NCBI GenBank assembly: GCA_030636485.1 | Contig: DAOVWV010000081.1 | Span: 1 to 7,122 of the forward strand | Source: Methyloprofundus sp. | GTDB lineage: Bacteria; Pseudomonadota; Gammaproteobacteria; Methylococcales; Methylomonadaceae | Reading direction: 5' to 3' | DNA: 7,122 nt | Shown: in pieces, positions 5,639 to 7,122 of the stretch | How positions within the stretch are numbered: position 1 is the stretch's first letter | Layout of the letters: every line of letters starts with the position of its first letter | The notes under the pieces: model-generated | The model's input: the letters and a program-made list of their open reading frames with translations, nothing else | What the model was told of the DNA's origin: nothing | Database searches by the model: none | Position numbers and translations under genes: made by a program

Positions 5639-6790
5639 TCAGGGTTTGGCAACCAACTCGCGTAACTGGCTCACTCGCCGCTGATGCGTAAAATTAGCGA
5701 GTACACGCTGACGCGCTTTATCTCCCATAACTTTCGCGGCAGCAGGATCACGCAAAATAGAGCCAATAGCCTTTACAATCTCAGGCATATTTTCCCCATC
5801 GATGCGCAGCCCGGTTTCTCCATCCAGTACCGCAGAAGCAGTTCCTCCGGCAATGCCAGCAACAACAGGCTTTGCACATGAGGCAGCTTCTAAAAAGACC
5901 AGCCCAAAGCCTTCGCTATCACCATTGATATCTCGATTAGGCATAGCAAACAGATCACAGGTATTATACCACCGAGGTAAATCGTCATAACTGACATGCC
6001 CCAAAAAGTGCACTCGGTTTTCAACCTTTAGCTCTTCTGCCAGTTGCTGCAAAGACTCCTGTTCTTCACCTATTCCTATCAATGCATATTCAACATCCAC
6101 TCCGTCACTGACCAATAGAGGCAGAGAACGAATCACATTATCAAAACCTTTTCTTGCTTGCAGCCGCCCTACTGATAAAATTAGTTTTTTCCTGTCATCC
6201 AGGCCAATTGACTTTCTTAAATTATAATCACTTGCATCAGGGTAAAACCTTTCCTCATCAACCGTTGGGTAAGCCAGAACAATATGTTCAGGGTCAACAC
6301 CGATTAAATTGATTAAAGTATCTCTGGTATTATCACTGTTGGCAAGCACCCAATCAGCCCGGCTTAATGCAAAACACATCGCTTGAAATTTTCTTCCCCG
6401 ACCCCAGCCCGTCAGCTCTTCGCCATGCGCATAAATAAGTACAGAGCGCCTTGTCAAACGGCCAACAAGCAATGAAATCAAACCCTCCGGCAATGCCCGG
6501 CCGGCAAAAACACTTGTTATACCTTGGCTCATTGTCAGCCATAATGATTTTTGTAACAGTTTAAGATAAATAAGCAACGACTCAGGCTTTAGCCATAAAT
6601 GCCTTTTAAGAGTGAGTCGGTAAATGCTATTAGGGTGCTCAAGATCAAACTCTTTTGAGCCAGGAACGTCTGCGGTCACAATATGAACCTCCTTCCCTCC
6701 CAACCGGCTAAAATCATCGTCAAAAGAAACAGCTGTTCCACCTTTTGTGGGTAAAAAAAGCTCTGTAATTAATAATAAGGGGTTTGTCAT
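5639..6790 (-). CDS. Glycosyltransferase, GT4 family (GT-B fold)
   Basis: From ATG at 6790 the protein has 383 residues, typical for GT4 enzymes. The N-terminal Rossmann domain starts with LLLITELFLPTKGGTA (5-20) and includes AHGEEL (121-126). The C-terminal donor-binding domain carries SVGRLQARKGFD (206-217), FLGHVSYDDLPRWYN (262-276) and the EX7E motif EGFGLVFLE (E293, E301). It is a soluble or membrane-associated retaining transferase using a nucleotide sugar; its place before the GDP-heptose operon makes a surface glycan the likely product, with heptose a possible but unproven donor. The frame also opens at TTG 6862 (407 residues). ATG 6790 is preferred because it is the first ATG and lies just before the first beta strand, but neither start has a good ribosome site. 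The 84 bases from 6791 to 6874 show no convincing promoter. Confidence 0.9.
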   Translation of the reverse strand: MTNPLLLITELFLPTKGGTAVSFDDDFSRLGGKEVHIVTADVPGSKEFDLEHPNSIYRLTLKRHLWLKPESLLIYLKLLQKSLWLTMSQGITSVFAGRALPEGLISLLVGRLTRRSVLIYAHGEELTGWGRGRKFQAMCFALSRADWVLANSDNTRDTLINLIGVDPEHIVLAYPTVDEERFYPDASDYNLRKSIGLDDRKKLILSVGRLQARKGFDNVIRSLPLLVSDGVDVEYALIGIGEEQESLQQLAEELKVENRVHFLGHVSYDDLPRWYNTCDLFAMPNRDINGDSEGFGLVFLEAASCAKPVVAGIAGGTASAVLDGETGLRIDGENMPEIVKAIGSILRDPAAAKVMGDKARQRVLANFTHQRRVSQLRELVAKP

Positions 6791-6874
6791 TGTTAAAAGC
6801 CAATTATTGTCTGATAAATATTGTGTAGCATATACTTCATGGGAGGTTACAAGTGTGGGCAAATAACGTACTGG

Positions 6875-7122
6875 TTATATTTTAGCGAGCTGAAAAATAA
6901 ATTTGTTAAACACCAAAAAAGGCACAACCAGTCCACTGATATAAAGCCATTTTCTGATCATTTGATAGGCCCACACTCTATCCATAGCAACACCGAGCCG
7001 AATCAAAGAAGATAGCTCTATCAAGCTTAAATCATTATTAGCATATTTGTCAGCTAACTCTTTTGTTGTTAGAAACTTAAGCCCAGGATAATTTTCCAGT
7101 GCCAACACAATTGATTTTTCTA
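6875..7122 (-). CDS. C-terminal end of an unidentified protein, cut by window edge
   Basis: The last 81 codons and the TAA stop are visible; the frame stays open to the right edge, so the GTG at 7108 is not the real start. The visible part begins with a charged, helical stretch containing NYPGLKFLTTKELADKY. It ends with a probable membrane segment, WLYISGLVVPFLVFNKFIF, close to the C-terminus. The PGLKFLTTKELAD pattern resembles the end of some polysaccharide deacetylase-like proteins of surface-polysaccharide clusters, but this is a weak recollection and no catalytic motif is in view. It lies upstream of and in the same direction as the glycosyltransferase, so it probably belongs to the same cluster. 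Confidence 0.6.
   Translation of the reverse strand, partial: EKSIVLALENYPGLKFLTTKELADKYANNDLSLIELSSLIRLGVAMDRVWAYQMIRKWLYISGLVVPFLVFNKFIFQLAKI

Noticed and set aside
5684..6542. Several short frames on both strands within the glycosyltransferase gene
   Set aside because: All are out-of-frame shadows of a complete GT4 protein with its motifs intact.
6791..6862. TTG-started 24-residue extension of the glycosyltransferase
   Set aside because: It has no ribosome site and adds residues before the normal first beta strand; the ATG at 6790 fits the family better.
6821..7015. Plus-strand 64-codon frame near the right edge
   Set aside because: It overlaps the longer minus-strand frame that stays open to the window edge and has no recognisable features.
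1..7122. CRISPR arrays, tRNA or rRNA genes, insertion sequences and phage-like genes
   Set aside because: No regularly spaced repeats, RNA gene signatures or transposase/integrase reading frames were seen; coding density is high throughout and the longest gene-free gap is the 206-bp divergent region.

Overview
The window looks like chromosomal DNA of a Gram-negative bacterium, most likely a gammaproteobacterium of moderate to low GC. This rests on an inner-membrane RND-superfamily exporter, GmhA/GmhB-type heptose enzymes and Shine-Dalgarno-led, tightly overlapping operons; the genus cannot be named from sequence alone. Every gene except one lies on the minus strand.

Positions 1-1560 hold a regulator-exporter pair and a divergent control region. 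A TetR-family repressor gene (761-1354, minus) overlaps by four bases (ATGA) the start of an MMPL/COG1033-type RND exporter gene that runs off the left edge. A good sigma70-like promoter and a 22-bp imperfect palindrome over the expected transcription start suggest that the repressor controls its own operon. The same 206-bp gap carries a candidate promoter, a small dyad and a 16-codon leader-like ORF rich in Leu/Ile/Val, facing the plus-strand gene.

Positions 1561-2667 (plus) encode a complete isopropylmalate-dehydrogenase-family enzyme (LeuB type) with all catalytic residues but without leuA, leuC or leuD beside it. It converges on the minus-strand operon across a 64-bp gap that holds a perfect 13-bp-stem hairpin and a short direct repeat.

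Positions 2732-5560 (minus) are a four-gene operon in the order hddA-gmhA-hddC-gmhB, each junction overlapping by 1-4 bases. Together the enzymes account for the route from sedoheptulose 7-phosphate to GDP-D-glycero-alpha-D-manno-heptose: GmhA isomerises, HddA phosphorylates C1 in the alpha configuration, GmhB removes the 7-phosphate and HddC adds the nucleotide. Upstream, with a 78-bp gap, lies a GT4-type glycosyltransferase (5639-6790), preceded by the C-terminal end of an unidentified protein with one probable membrane segment (6875 to the right edge). The right part therefore looks like the end of a surface-polysaccharide cluster (capsule, O-antigen or exopolysaccharide) that supplies and probably uses an activated heptose.

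The systems here are recognisable. I see no clearly unprecedented system. The points most worth checking are the leader ORF before the orphan leuB-like gene, the TetR operator, the intergenic hairpin repeat and the AT-rich hddC.
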